64,000 nucleotides of DNA from Sphingomonas desiccabilis. GTDB lineage: Bacteria > Pseudomonadota > Alphaproteobacteria > Sphingomonadales > Sphingomonadaceae. The notes beneath the pieces are model-generated. The model saw only the letters and a program-made list of their open reading frames with translations. It did not search any database and was not told where the DNA came from. Positions 53,413 to 62,746 of this stretch are shown here, piece after piece. Numbering within the stretch: position 1 is the stretch's first letter; each line of letters begins with the position of its first letter. The translations under genes were made by a program, and so were the position numbers. The stretch covers positions 109,068 through 173,067 of the forward strand of contig NZ_SDPT01000004.1 in NCBI RefSeq assembly GCF_004135605.1, written 5' to 3'.

Positions 53413-54963
53413 TCAGGCTGTCGCTTCCAGATCGCGCAAGCTGCGCCCGCGCGTTTCTCTTCCCACGATACCGACAAGGCCCGCGGAAGCCGCCATGGGT
53501 AGCAACAGCGCCAGCGCGGCGCCGCCCAGCGTCGGTATCAGACCGATCAGCGCGAACCCCTGAACCGCCACGCCGCCGAATTTGCTGCTGGCTGCAATCA
53601 GGCCGGTGGCGCGACCCCGCACGCCCAAGGCGTAATTTTCCGCCGCATAGGGCAGCAGCACCGCGATCATCCCGTTGCTGCCGACGACCAGCATCGCAAT
53701 GACGGCGATCAACAGCGGCGGGGACGCCAACATGACGGGCGGCAGCAGAGCGCCGGCGAGCCCGAACAGGGTCAGCAATATCGTGCCGATCAGCGTCCAT
53801 TTGCTGCTCCACCGGCTGTAGAGCAACGCTGCCAGCATGATCGTCGGCAAGGCGATCAGAGCGGAGCTGGCGATGACTCCACTGGCGAGCCCGGCGCTGT
53901 AGCCGCGCTCCTGGAGGTCGGAAGGAAGCCAGAGAAGCAAACCGAACGTCACGAAGCTCCACGAGAGGGCGGTGATCACGAGCGCTGCCGTAAGCTGTCC
54001 ATGGTGCTGAGCCGCGGGTGCCGCGTTGGGTCGCTGCAATACTGGCTCACGACGCACGATGCCGAAGCGACGGGCCATTTGCGCCAGTTCCGCTTCGCGC
54101 CCCTGCTCGAGCAGGAATCGTGGAGATTCCGGGATCCATCGGGCAAGGGCAAGCAGAAGCAGTCCGGTTGGAAAGCCCTGAAGCCAGAGGCTGCGCCAGC
54201 CGAACTCGGGCTCGAAGAGATGCGCCGCGCCACTGGCGGCAAGATACCCGCCGACGAGCCCGGTCCCCCCTACGAGCACGAGCACCCAGCTGCGGTGTCG
54301 GGGCGGCATGACTTCAGCGAGCAGCGTGTAGACCACAGGGAGCATCCCGCCGGCCGAGCAGCCCATCAGGAAGCACATCAACAGGTTCCATCCAAAGGAC
54401 GGCATTGCGCCGCAAATGGATGTGGAGACGAACAGGATGGTGGAGAGAAGGATGGAGACGCGCCGGCCGTAGATGTCCGCAAGCCAGCCCCACACGAAGG
54501 AGCCGACGGTGGTGCCAAGCAGCGCTACGAAGGGAAGAAGGGCTGCAGACGCAGCGGGAATGCCGTACTCATGGCGCATACCCGGGAGCACGAAACCGAG
54601 CGTCGCCGGCTTCATCGTGTCGATGATCAATCCCAGCGTGAGCACGAACAGTACGGCGCCGTGCCAGCCACCGAACGGCGTCGCATCGGGCGCTTCGAAC
54701 ATCGTGCCTGCATCGGCACCGTGACGTACGCGGTGCTTGGGGAGTGCGCCAAAAATCGCAGCAGGCACCCCGACGAGGATCAACGCCATACCGGCGTACA
54801 TCCAGCCGTCCATAGGCATACCGGCCAAGTGGTTTCCCATCTGGTGCGCCATGGCGAACATCGGCAGATGCAACGCCACACCGGCGCTGATCGCGGCACA
54901 TCCTGCCCAGAACATCGGCCATCGCTCGCCAACGATAGAGGGGCGCCGCTCTGCTCGTCTCAT
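53413..54963 (-). CDS. MFS transporter, sugar/aromatic-acid-porter-like
   Basis: 516 aa, about 13-14 membrane segments. The canonical MFS core begins near residue 100: GSFVWGWLADIYGRRVSILLST is the loop 2-3 motif and PESPRFLLEQGR the mid-protein motif seen in sugar porters and SV2-like carriers. Two extra hydrophobic segments precede it (about 16-38 and 55-75). GGGAGGAA precedes the ATG. Substrate unknown; the nearest regulator is the TetR gene upstream, 420 bp away. Confidence 0.88.
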   Translation of the reverse strand: MRRAERRPSIVGERWPMFWAGCAAISAGVALHLPMFAMAHQMGNHLAGMPMDGWMYAGMALILVGVPAAIFGALPKHRVRHGADAGTMFEAPDATPFGGWHGAVLFVLTLGLIIDTMKPATLGFVLPGMRHEYGIPAASAALLPFVALLGTTVGSFVWGWLADIYGRRVSILLSTILFVSTSICGAMPSFGWNLLMCFLMGCSAGGMLPVVYTLLAEVMPPRHRSWVLVLVGGTGLVGGYLAASGAAHLFEPEFGWRSLWLQGFPTGLLLLALARWIPESPRFLLEQGREAELAQMARRFGIVRREPVLQRPNAAPAAQHHGQLTAALVITALSWSFVTFGLLLWLPSDLQERGYSAGLASGVIASSALIALPTIMLAALLYSRWSSKWTLIGTILLTLFGLAGALLPPVMLASPPLLIAVIAMLVVGSNGMIAVLLPYAAENYALGVRGRATGLIAASSKFGGVAVQGFALIGLIPTLGGAALALLLPMAASAGLVGIVGRETRGRSLRDLEATA

Positions 54964-55383
54964 CTATTCCTCCCCTAGCTGCTCGCTGATAAGGGAGCGG
55001 AGGGCGGACGCAAATACTCCTCGCGCCGCGATCATCGGCCTTTGAGCGCCCGCGGCAGGGTAAGCGGCTAAGGTGGTTGACCCAACAAAGTAGTATGACC
55101 GTGTCGGGGAGACCGCACTCGTTCTTTCGACGCTACTGGCGAACGGCAGCTAATGCCGATTTCTGGCCGCGAGCAGCCGTTCAGGTTTCGGTCCAGTACC
55201 GGCCGGCTTGCAACACCTAACAGACTACATGTCGCTTAGCGACTAGCCCCCGCAAACGCCGACTGATCCTGGTTCCCGTGCAACAATGACCGCCTCTCCC
55301 CTTTGCAAGCTGCGCGTGTTTGTCGATACATTTGCCGGAAGCACGAGACGCTGGTCAGCTTGCATAGGTAACAGGTACGGCAG
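54964..55383. other. Intergenic region with a 13-bp palindrome
   Basis: No gene recognised. GTCGCT-T-AGCGAC (55231-55243) is a perfect palindrome about 270 bp upstream of the MFS start and 140 bp past the TetR stop, a possible operator or terminator stem. The base composition is less GC-rich than in neighbouring genes. Confidence 0.5.
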
Positions 55384-56010
55384 CTAGGGGCAGCTGCAAG
55401 TCGCTATCAAAAGATAGCCGAGTACGGCTCGGCGAACCCGCGCTACAAGCGCTTCCTCCCCGTGCTCACCTCGCTCACCGGCGGCATCGATCATCCCGCG
55501 CATGATTGCTGCGACGTCGCCCGTTGCAGTCGCCATTTCCGACTGCCTGGGAAGGTCCGAGCGAGCGAGGATTTCCGCAAGAATTGCCATGAACCTGGTC
55601 CTGACGACTTGTGTCTCCGTATCCAACGGCAGACGGCCTTCCTCGAAATCGAGTAGCCGCGCCAGTCGAGGGCGACGGACCTGATGGCGCACGGCCGCCA
55701 CGATCAGGGCATTGAGCGCTTGCTCTCCCGCTGCCATCGAGCAGGCAGCCTCGGCTTCTTCGACAAGGAGGGTCGTCTCACGGGCGATCAGCGCGCCGAG
55801 CAGCGCGTCCTTGTCGGGGAAATATTGGTACAATGTGCCGATGCTGACGCCGGCCAGCTCCGCCACTGCGTTGGTAGTGAACCCGCCATGCCCCTGCTCC
55901 TCCAGAATGCGAGCAGACGCTTCGATGATCGCCTCTACGGTATGCCGTGCACGCGCCTGTCGTGGCTGTTTGCGAGGGCGTGCGCGCTGGTCGGGAGCCT
56001 GTGCCGTCAT
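55384..56010 (-). CDS. TetR family transcriptional regulator
   Basis: 208 aa from the ATG at 56010 (TTG at 56019 is possible). N-terminal helix-turn-helix: AIIEASARILEEQGHGGFTTNAVAELAGVSIGTLYQYFPDKDALL, then a helical ligand domain. It is divergent from the darcynin gene with 76 bp between starts, in which a dyad is present, and may repress that gene or the MFS gene on its other side. Confidence 0.9.
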   Translation of the reverse strand: MTAQAPDQRARPRKQPRQARARHTVEAIIEASARILEEQGHGGFTTNAVAELAGVSIGTLYQYFPDKDALLGALIARETTLLVEEAEAACSMAAGEQALNALIVAAVRHQVRRPRLARLLDFEEGRLPLDTETQVVRTRFMAILAEILARSDLPRQSEMATATGDVAAIMRGMIDAAGERGEHGEEALVARVRRAVLGYLLIATCSCP

Positions 56011-56035
56011 CGGAACCAATGCGAGTAGTGGATCT

Positions 56036-56047
56036 GAGCAGATGCTC
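56036..56047. promoter_or_regulatory. Dyad between tetR and darcynin genes
   Basis: GAGCA-GA-TGCTC, a perfect inverted repeat, with a wider ATGCGAG (56019-56025) and CTCGCAT (56045-56051) pair overlapping it. It lies in the shared promoter and is the best candidate operator for the TetR protein. Confidence 0.5.
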
Positions 56048-56086
56048 GCATCCTAAGGACGTCAATCAGCGACGCAAGGATGCATC

Positions 56087-56449
56087 ATGAATACGCAACC
56101 CGTTCAGTTTGAAGCCGCACTCACGACGTTCTTCATGGTCAAGACCTCGCCGGAATGGCTGGGCTTCTCCTTCGAGACGCGCTTGTCCCATGCCCGCGAG
56201 ACGTTTCAGCCCATCCTCGACGCGTTCAGGGGACGCGTTCGGCTGAACTGGTATGATGTCGAGTTCTACACGGCCAAGATCAGTGACATCTGGATGATCG
56301 AAGCCAAGGACCACCACAGCTACCAGCTCTTCTGCGAGAAGCTGCGAGAGACGCCGTTTTGGGACCGGTTCTTTCTGGTGCACGACATCTTCCCAGGCGA
56401 GTTGAACGCCTGGGCGAAGAACTACGAAGTCGAGGCGTTGCAATCGTAG
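56087..56449 (+). CDS. Darcynin family protein
   Basis: 120 aa. TFFMVKTSPEWL, IWMIEAKDHHSYQLFCEKLRETPFWDRFF and VHDIFPGELNAWAKNYEVEAL match the darcynin family, small cytoplasmic proteins of unknown function with a ferredoxin-like alpha-beta pattern. It is divergent from a TetR gene and converges with a LysR gene (11-bp gap). The TetR link suggests inducible expression by a small molecule. Confidence 0.8.
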   Translation: MNTQPVQFEAALTTFFMVKTSPEWLGFSFETRLSHARETFQPILDAFRGRVRLNWYDVEFYTAKISDIWMIEAKDHHSYQLFCEKLRETPFWDRFFLVHDIFPGELNAWAKNYEVEALQS

Positions 56450-56460
56450 ATGGCTTTCGG

Positions 56461-57357
56461 TCAACGCCCAATGCGCTGTCGCAGCGTGTCGAGGAGCCAG
56501 CGGCCGGCAGGACCCAGCATGTGGTCCCGCCGGTGTGCTGCATAGATGACGAGCCCTTCCTTGGGCGTTGGATCGTCCTCGATCTCGATCTCGATCAATC
56601 TCCCGTCGGCGATGGGTGCCGCGACCAGATGCTCCGGCATGCGGCACCATCCGAAGCCGGCAACCAAGAAGTCGAACCGTCGGCCGAGATCCACGAAGCG
56701 CCACAGCCGCGCGCTCGACAGGCCGTAGTTCGCGCCGCACGGATCGACCGGGTCGGAGAGCACGAGCTGGACGTGGGGCTCCAGGTCGTCGCGCCGGGCG
56801 GGGCGGCCCAGCGAGGCCAAGGGATGACAGGGTGCGACAACCGGCCGCATGCCGATCCGCAGCAGCGGGTACGCGGCTATATCTTCTGGCAAGTGGGGGA
56901 GCAGCAAGCAGATCGCCAGCGCGGCTGAGCCGTCCCGCAGCCGCCGCAGCGAACCGCCCAGACCTTCGGTCGAGAAGCTGACCGGCAGGTCGGGAAAGGT
57001 TTCCCCGACGGCACGCAAACTGTCGATCAGCGGCGCCGTCGGAACGAGCGGGTCGATAGCGAGCGCCAGTTCGGGTTCGAGCCCTTGGCGTGCGCCCGCC
57101 GCCACCGCCTCGAACCGCGCGGCGCTCGCCAGCACCAATCTCGCGTGGTCGACGAGGACGCGTCCTACTTCGGTGAGGCGCGGCTTGTAGCCGCCGCGAT
57201 CGAACAGCGCGACGCCCTGCAGCATTTCCAACGTCGCGATCGCCTGGCTGATCGCCGACTGCGCGCGCCCGAGCTTCCGACCTGCGGCAGAGAAGCTGCC
57301 TGCGTCGACGATCGTCACCAGTACGCGCAACTGATCGAGGCTGAGGTTGCCGATCAT
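56461..57357 (-). CDS. LysR family transcriptional regulator
   Basis: 298 aa. SLDQLRVLVTIVDAGSFSAAGRKLGRAQSAISQAIATLE helix-turn-helix, then the effector domain with LELALAIDPLVP-like PELALAIDPLVPT and FDRGGYKPRLTEVG. It is divergent from the DODA-type dioxygenase gene, with a dyad in the 78-bp gap, so it probably controls dioxygenase and azoreductase. Confidence 0.9.
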   Translation of the reverse strand: MIGNLSLDQLRVLVTIVDAGSFSAAGRKLGRAQSAISQAIATLEMLQGVALFDRGGYKPRLTEVGRVLVDHARLVLASAARFEAVAAGARQGLEPELALAIDPLVPTAPLIDSLRAVGETFPDLPVSFSTEGLGGSLRRLRDGSAALAICLLLPHLPEDIAAYPLLRIGMRPVVAPCHPLASLGRPARRDDLEPHVQLVLSDPVDPCGANYGLSSARLWRFVDLGRRFDFLVAGFGWCRMPEHLVAAPIADGRLIEIEIEDDPTPKEGLVIYAAHRRDHMLGPAGRWLLDTLRQRIGR

Positions 57358-57377
57358 GGTCCATCATCTCCGCCGAT

Positions 57378-57403
57378 GGAGACGATCACAATTTGATCTC
57401 TCC
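57378..57403. promoter_or_regulatory. Extended dyad between lysR and dioxygenase genes
   Basis: GATCA-caatt-TGATC (57384-57398) is a perfect inverted repeat, flanked by GGAGA and TCTCC that extend the symmetry with one unpaired base. A likely LysR operator for the divergent pair. Confidence 0.6.
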
Positions 57404-57435
57404 TGCTTGCCCTGCGTGGCGGCTAGATCGGCGTC

Positions 57436-58230
57436 ATGCAACCGACCTTCTTCATCAACCACGGCGGCGGCCCGTGCTTCTTCCTTGATCCCGGTCCGAT
57501 GCGGAAGGCGTGGACGGAGCTGGAGCAATATCTCCTCGGTTTCGCCGAAACGCTCGAAGAGCAGCCGCGCGCGATCCTCGTAATTTCGGGTCATTGGGAA
57601 GAGGCGCGCCCGACGGTCAACGCCGGGGCGACGCCGCCACTATTGTTCGACTATGGCGGCTTTCCCGAACACACCTACCAACTGACATGGCCCGCGCCCG
57701 GCGATCCGGCGCTGGCAGCGCGGGTCCGCGACCTGCTCTGTCGTGCGGGCATCGAAAGTGGCGCAGACGAGAGACGCGGCTGGGATCATGGCGTGTTCGT
57801 CCCGCTCAAGGTCATGTTCCCTGAAGCCGACATCCCGACTGTTCAACTGTCGCTCAAGCAGGGGCTCGATCCCGAAGCACATCTCGCCATCGGTCGCGCG
57901 CTGGCCCCACTGCGCGGAGAGGGCGTGCTGATCGTCGGCAGCGGCCAGAGCTACCACAATATGCGCGGCTTCATGGGCGGCAGCGGACGAGCCGATCCCG
58001 ACGCGCAAGCCTTCGACGCATGGCTGCGCGAAGCGATGGCGGATGGCAACACGCGGGACCGTTCGCTGATCGCCTGGGAGCAGGCTCCCGGCGCCCGTCA
58101 GGCGCAGCCGCGCGAAGACCACCTGCTGCCGCTGATGGTGGCGGCGGGTGCCGCGTCCGGAGAGCCCGGCCGAACCGCCTTCCACGGACATGCGCTCGGA
58201 AAGCCGATCTCCGGCTTCCGCTTCGGATAA
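57436..58230 (+). CDS. DODA-type extradiol ring-cleavage dioxygenase (YgiD-like)
   Basis: 264 aa, class III extradiol dioxygenase. Histidines that bind the metal appear in [33 protein letters not shown] and a final histidine in SGQSYHN. Bacterial YgiD and plant DODA open the ring of DOPA-like catechols. Followed after 19 bp by an azoreductase gene, suggesting a small aromatic-detoxification operon under the divergent LysR. Confidence 0.9.
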   Translation: MQPTFFINHGGGPCFFLDPGPMRKAWTELEQYLLGFAETLEEQPRAILVISGHWEEARPTVNAGATPPLLFDYGGFPEHTYQLTWPAPGDPALAARVRDLLCRAGIESGADERRGWDHGVFVPLKVMFPEADIPTVQLSLKQGLDPEAHLAIGRALAPLRGEGVLIVGSGQSYHNMRGFMGGSGRADPDAQAFDAWLREAMADGNTRDRSLIAWEQAPGARQAQPREDHLLPLMVAAGAASGEPGRTAFHGHALGKPISGFRFG

Positions 58231-58249
58231 CCAGCTCAAGGATACCATC

Positions 58250-58867
58250 ATGACCAAGCTTCTCGTCGTCGAGACCAGCCCGCGCGGCGATCATTCCATC
58301 TCGCGCACCATGACCCGTCGCTTCGTCGCAGAGTGGCAGGCCGCGCACCCCCATGGCGAGATCGTCGCTCGCGACCTCATGGAAACCGACCTGCCGTTCG
58401 TGACCGCGCCTTGGCTCCAGGCCTATTTCACGCCGCCGGAGCAGCACTCACCGGAGATGAAGGGGGCGCTGCGTCTGTCGGATGAGCTGGTTGGCGAGAT
58501 ACTTGCCGCCGACCACATCGTGATCGCAACGCCGGTTTATAACTATAATGTACCCGCAGCGCTGAAGGCGTGGGTAGACCATATTGTTCGCAAGGGGCTG
58601 ACCCTGGGCTTCGACGGCAGTGGTCTGGTCACCGGCAAGAAAGCCACGGTGCTGCTCGCCTCGGGCGGCGTCTATACCGAGGGCTCGCCGATTCGGGACC
58701 GCGACATCGCCACCCAGTACCTGCGCCTGATCTTGGGCGTCATCGGCATCACCGATGTGGCGGTCGTAGCTGGTGGCGGCGCGAAGGTGGTCGACCTGGG
58801 CGAGCGGACCATGGATGTTTTCGTTGCGACCCTTGCCCCCGAGATCGAACGCGCTGCCGCCGCTTGA
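58250..58867 (+). CDS. azoR: FMN-dependent NADH:quinone/azo reductase
   Basis: 205 aa, AzoR family flavodoxin fold. [13 protein letters not shown] binds FMN phosphate, [21 protein letters not shown] is the family signature, and [13 protein letters not shown] contacts flavin. AzoR-type enzymes reduce quinones and azo dyes with NADH, protecting against quinone stress. The start at MTKLLVVE is family-like; the frame is open further up. Catechol ring cleavage and quinone reduction by neighbours make functional sense. The following 179 bp hold nothing recognisable. Confidence 0.93.
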   Translation: MTKLLVVETSPRGDHSISRTMTRRFVAEWQAAHPHGEIVARDLMETDLPFVTAPWLQAYFTPPEQHSPEMKGALRLSDELVGEILAADHIVIATPVYNYNVPAALKAWVDHIVRKGLTLGFDGSGLVTGKKATVLLASGGVYTEGSPIRDRDIATQYLRLILGVIGITDVAVVAGGGAKVVDLGERTMDVFVATLAPEIERAAAA

Positions 58868-59046
58868 ACTGTCCGCGAGTGATGCATCCTGGAAAGCGGC
58901 TTCTTGACCAATAAGGCACGAACGACGCTCAGCACGTCCTGAACGACCGGCCTCTATCGGTGAGCGGAACTTGGCTTGAATGTCGGTAATCGGGTCTCTT
59001 CAAAGCGGCCAACCGCGGTCCAGCGGAGCCGCAGTTGGTCTGCGGG

Positions 59047-59793
59047 TCAGTCGAGCCCTCGTTTTCCGGGCGCCCAATATGCTTTGGTGAGGATGCGTGC
59101 TGTTGATACGCCCTCCCACCTAAGGTTTTGCCGAAGCCGCTGGATCGTGCTGGCTTTGCCGGTCAGCACGAAAGAGCCGCCAGCGGCAACGGTCGGGCCG
59201 AGCGCCGCCTCCAAATCTGAGAGGTGCGCATCGTCTCCGCGCTTCCCGACCAGCGTCGCTCCTTGCAAGCCAAGGCGCGCCAAGACCTGGCTGGCGCTTC
59301 TGATATCGTTGACCTCGAAGCAGCAGCGCATGGGGTCGAGCCGGTTCGTCGATGCCAGCGCGTAAGCGAGCCCGATCGAGGTTTCATCGCCGAAGGCGGC
59401 CAGCGGCAATGTCGCGCGACCGGTATCGAGCGAGCTGCGCGGCCCGAAGAGTTCGCATTCGTCGCCCACCCTGAGGCCGCGCAACCACGCACTTCCCGGG
59501 CCGCCGCCGTGCGCATAGCCGAGGATGCGGGTGCTTCCCGCCGCCGCGTCCCAATCCATTGGAGTATAGGTCCGCGCGACGAATGTGGAGCCCATCGCGA
59601 CCTGGATCTTGTGCCCTGGCGCCCAGGACGCGCCTTCGAGCGCCGCCCCTCTCAGCGTGACGAGCCGAAAGCCATCGGCAACGTCCTCGATCGCCGCAAT
59701 GGCCGCCCGCTTCATGAACAGGCCGAGCAGCGCCTTGCTGAGCCGGCCGGGAGCCTTCGCGGCTCTATGATCCGACACCACCGGAACCGTCAC
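59047..59793 (-). CDS. Siderophore-interacting protein-like FAD reductase
   Basis: 248 aa, SIP/ViuB family. RTYTPMDWD is the FAD-binding motif (RxYTxR-like), followed by a flavin/NAD region with AAFGDETSIGLAYA, and a C-terminal VLTGKASTIQRLRQNLR and AYWAPGKRGLD close. Members reduce ferric siderophores. Overlaps the methyltransferase gene by 4 bp. No siderophore receptor is adjacent, so another electron acceptor is possible. Confidence 0.87.
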   Translation of the reverse strand: MTVPVVSDHRAAKAPGRLSKALLGLFMKRAAIAAIEDVADGFRLVTLRGAALEGASWAPGHKIQVAMGSTFVARTYTPMDWDAAAGSTRILGYAHGGGPGSAWLRGLRVGDECELFGPRSSLDTGRATLPLAAFGDETSIGLAYALASTNRLDPMRCCFEVNDIRSASQVLARLGLQGATLVGKRGDDAHLSDLEAALGPTVAAGGSFVLTGKASTIQRLRQNLRWEGVSTARILTKAYWAPGKRGLD

Positions 59794-60485
59794 AGGGCTC
59801 GCACGGCAAATTCATTGCCGCGACCTTCGTCGATCGGAAGCGTGTATGCGAGATAGCCATTCGCGGGATCGCGGACATACTCAAGGTAATCGTCTGCAAA
59901 GGCGTTCTCGGCCAGGATCACCGCGCCGGGCCGCAGCCGCGGCTCGATCAGCTTGAGCACCGGCAGGTACAGCGACCAGGCGCCGTCCACCAACGCCAGA
60001 TCGACCTCACCGCCGACATCTTTGAGCGTCTCGAGCGCATCGCCCTCGCGAATGTCTACCAGGTCCGCAAGGCCTGCCGCTTCGACATGCGCCCGTGCCC
60101 GCGCCACCTTGCCTGGCTCCAGCTCGGACCCGATGAGTTGCCCACCGCCATTGTCGCGCAGCGCCGCGGCGAGATAGATGGTCGAGACCCCCATCGAAGT
60201 GCCGAACTCCACGATCCGTCTCGCCTTGCAGGCGCGAGCGATCGCGTAGAGGAAGCGGCCATATTGCGGCGTCACGGACAGGAAGTGCTCGGCGTGCCCA
60301 CTATATACTTTGCGATAGTCGCTGCGCTCGTCAGCGATCAGCTGCGTCGCTGCCTGTTCGATCGTCTCGCCCGACGTTTCGAGGTCGGCCATCATCTTCT
60401 GGATGAAAGGTGCGTCCGCCGCTTCGGCATCCCGGTGAAGCTGCATAAGCGTTTGGCCGACGGGACCGCTGTTCAAACTAGTCAT
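59790..60485 (-). CDS. Class I SAM-dependent O-methyltransferase
   Basis: 231 aa. IVEFGTSMGVSTIYLAAAL is motif I for S-adenosylmethionine, IGSELEPGKVARARAH motif II-like, and DLALVDGAWSLYLPVLKLIEPRLRPGAVILAENAF matches O-methyltransferase family 3 (catechol/caffeoyl-CoA type). Operon with the SIP-like gene and divergent from an AraC gene (134-bp gap). Methylation of catechols plus a flavin reductase could be a detoxification pair. Confidence 0.88.
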   Translation of the reverse strand: MTSLNSGPVGQTLMQLHRDAEAADAPFIQKMMADLETSGETIEQAATQLIADERSDYRKVYSGHAEHFLSVTPQYGRFLYAIARACKARRIVEFGTSMGVSTIYLAAALRDNGGGQLIGSELEPGKVARARAHVEAAGLADLVDIREGDALETLKDVGGEVDLALVDGAWSLYLPVLKLIEPRLRPGAVILAENAFADDYLEYVRDPANGYLAYTLPIDEGRGNEFAVRAL

Positions 60486-60619
60486 TGATGTCCTCGCGAT
60501 GGGAGGCCGATCGGCCTCGACGGATGCGAAGCGAGCAGATACGAGGCGCCGAAGCTGGCGTCATTCCGAAGGCTCGACAGTTTGTTATCCAGATCCGCCA
60601 TTGAGGGCGAGGGCTGCCC

Positions 60620-61432
60620 ATGCCGCTCCTGAACGACCTCTCGGATGAGACCGATTGGGTCGAGCCCGACGATGTGCCGCGTCCGGTCGTAACGTACGGC
60701 TTCGCGTCCGAGACCTTCGGCGACTTCGAACTGGATCCACACCGCCACGCCAAGAGCCAGCTGCTGCTCGTGCAGCGCGGCGCGCTGAGCTGCGAAGTCG
60801 AAGGCGGCCTGTGGATCGTTCCGCCGCGCAGCGCCATCTGGATACCGGGCGGTGCGGTACACGCGATGAAGGTGACGGGTGCGCTGGAGGGCTACGGTGC
60901 CTTTGTTGCCCCGGATGTCGCCGTCCACCTTCCGGCGACCTGCAGCGCGGTATCGGTCACGCCCTTGCTGCGTGAACTCCTGATCCGCTCCGCCAATCTG
61001 CCCCTCCTGTATGAGGAGGGCGGTGCGAACTCACGGCTGGTGACAGTGCTGCTCGATGAGCTGGCAGCCGCCAAGGCCGAGGACCTGCACCTGCCGATGC
61101 CAACGCATCCGCGCCTTCGCCGCATCATCGACCATATGATGGCGACGCCGGCGGACCGGGGAACTCTGGACGCGTGGGCTGACAGGGCCGGCATGAGCAC
61201 ACGGACGCTGGAGCGGCTGATACGGCGCGAGACGGGCATGAGCTTCGGCCGCTGGCGCCAGCAGTTCAGCGTGATCCTGGCGGTGAGGTGGCTCGCCGGA
61301 GGCGCCTCGATCCAGCAGGTCGCGGGCGATCTGGGCTATGAAAGCGTACCCAGCTTCGTGACGATGTTCCGCAAGGCACTCGGCACCTCGCCAGGACGCT
61401 ACATGGCAGAGCGCCATGCGGGCCGCTGTTGA
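60620..61432 (+). CDS. AraC family transcriptional regulator
   Basis: 270 aa. N-terminal cupin-like ligand domain (PHRHAKSQLLLVQRGALSCEVEGG to SAIWIPGGAVHAMK) and C-terminal double helix-turn-helix (LDAWADRAGMSTRTLERLIRRETGMSFGRWRQQ, IQQVAGDLGYESVPSFVTMFRKALGTSPGRY). It is divergent from the methyltransferase-SIP operon, its probable target. Confidence 0.92.
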   Translation: MPLLNDLSDETDWVEPDDVPRPVVTYGFASETFGDFELDPHRHAKSQLLLVQRGALSCEVEGGLWIVPPRSAIWIPGGAVHAMKVTGALEGYGAFVAPDVAVHLPATCSAVSVTPLLRELLIRSANLPLLYEEGGANSRLVTVLLDELAAAKAEDLHLPMPTHPRLRRIIDHMMATPADRGTLDAWADRAGMSTRTLERLIRRETGMSFGRWRQQFSVILAVRWLAGGASIQQVAGDLGYESVPSFVTMFRKALGTSPGRYMAERHAGRC

Positions 61433-61444
61433 GGACCGCAGACT

Positions 61445-62121
61445 TCAGCTCCACCGCAAGCGCGAGATGAAGGACAGCACCGCAGTGGAGGTGTGTCCGT
61501 CTAGAGGGCTGTCCAAGCAACTCTGAACCTTCGTACACGGTAATCGCGGCCCCGCGGCGAAATAAACAAGCGTCGGCTTTCCGTGTCCGGCGGCTCGTAA
61601 CCTTCCAGTCAGCTCACGGCCATTTTCCTCCGTGAGATGGGCTGGCCGCCGACGATGTCGATGAAGAACGGTCGCCCGCTCGAGCTGCGCGTTCAAATCG
61701 TCGAGGCTATGGACGATGAAGCCGACCGGTGCAGTCAGCGCTTTGTTGATGGTGACGTCGGCATCAGCCGGTCCTCAGCCGCAGACCGCAGCTCGAAGTC
61801 GGTGAGGTGCTCGTCATTGACGACGACGAGGATGTCATAATCGCTGTGGAAACCACCGACAGGATCATGGACCCAGTCGCCCCGTGTATGGCTGCCGTAG
61901 AGCACGAGCTTGAGGATGCGCCCCATGCACTTCCAGTTCTGCGTGGCCCCGGCGAGCGCGGTGGTGAATTCCTCGAACAGCACGCGCACGACGTGCGCGA
62001 GCTCGCGTCGCTTGGATGCGGGGAGATGGTCGAGGTGGTCGCGCGCAGATGCAATTCTATCTCGTGGTGCGGGATTGGCCAAACTCGCGCCGCCATCATG
62101 GCCGCTGCCCCTCGGTCGCAC
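61445..62121 (-). pseudogene. Frameshifted nucleotidyltransferase (MNT/HEPN-type) gene
   Basis: Frame 1 (to 61735) encodes DHLDHLPASKRRELAHVVRVLFEEF, then KLVLYGSHTRGDWVHDP with the GS-x-RG motif, and SDYDILVVVND with the metal-binding Asp residues. After the stop at 61735 the homology continues in other frames: VTINKALTAPVGFIVHSLDD, then GRPFFIDIV, then EENGRELTG. At least three frame changes exist and the C-terminal HEPN part is not found. It looks like a dead toxin/antitoxin-type or defence nucleotidyltransferase. Confidence 0.72.
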
Positions 62122-62746
62122 CGAGCAATGCGATCGCCGCCGTGGCGTACAGGCTGCACGCTACGTCTTCACGGATGCGCGATCGCCGCATAGCTGAGTT
62201 CTGCTCGTTGCGTTGCCAGCAGCGCCTCCCGCTGGCCTGCGGGGGGTGATCACCCTAGCACGCCCGGCACCGTCGGCATTCGCAACCGTGACCATGCGAG
62301 GGATCCGAGTGAGAGCCTAGTCGCGAGCTCAGATTTACCGCCTTGGACCTTGCCTGCGCGCCCCGTCAGCAAGCCAACCTGATCACCAACCATCGTCGCG
62401 CGTAGCACGCGCGCGTCCTTCATCGCCACTAATCAAGAGTGTGCGTCATGCCGACGTAACAACTCGTCTTCAACGGGGCTCCTGAGGCGGTTGGGCATAG
62501 CTCTTGCCGCAGCAGCAGCGCGTCGGCGACCTTGTCGACACACTTGTGCGGAGTTGGTGGGGAAGGTTCGAGCGGAGTCTTTGGGAGAGGCGGCGCGCCG
62601 GCATCGGCACGTCAAGCAACCGCCGGGCAGGTAGCGGAGATCGCAACCGATACGGAGTGGCTGCGGAGGTTTCGCAGGTCGGAGAACGTAGGCATGCGCC
62701 GCGCCAATGCATCTTCCCACCGATGGAATATCCAAATGGAGGTAAG
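62122..62746. other. Intergenic region without a recognisable gene
   Basis: About 625 bp between the nucleotidyltransferase remnant and the second TonB receptor. Short frames on both strands lack similarity, and no tRNA-like or terminator element is evident. The last about 150 bp should contain the receptor promoter, which I could not pin down. Confidence 0.5.
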
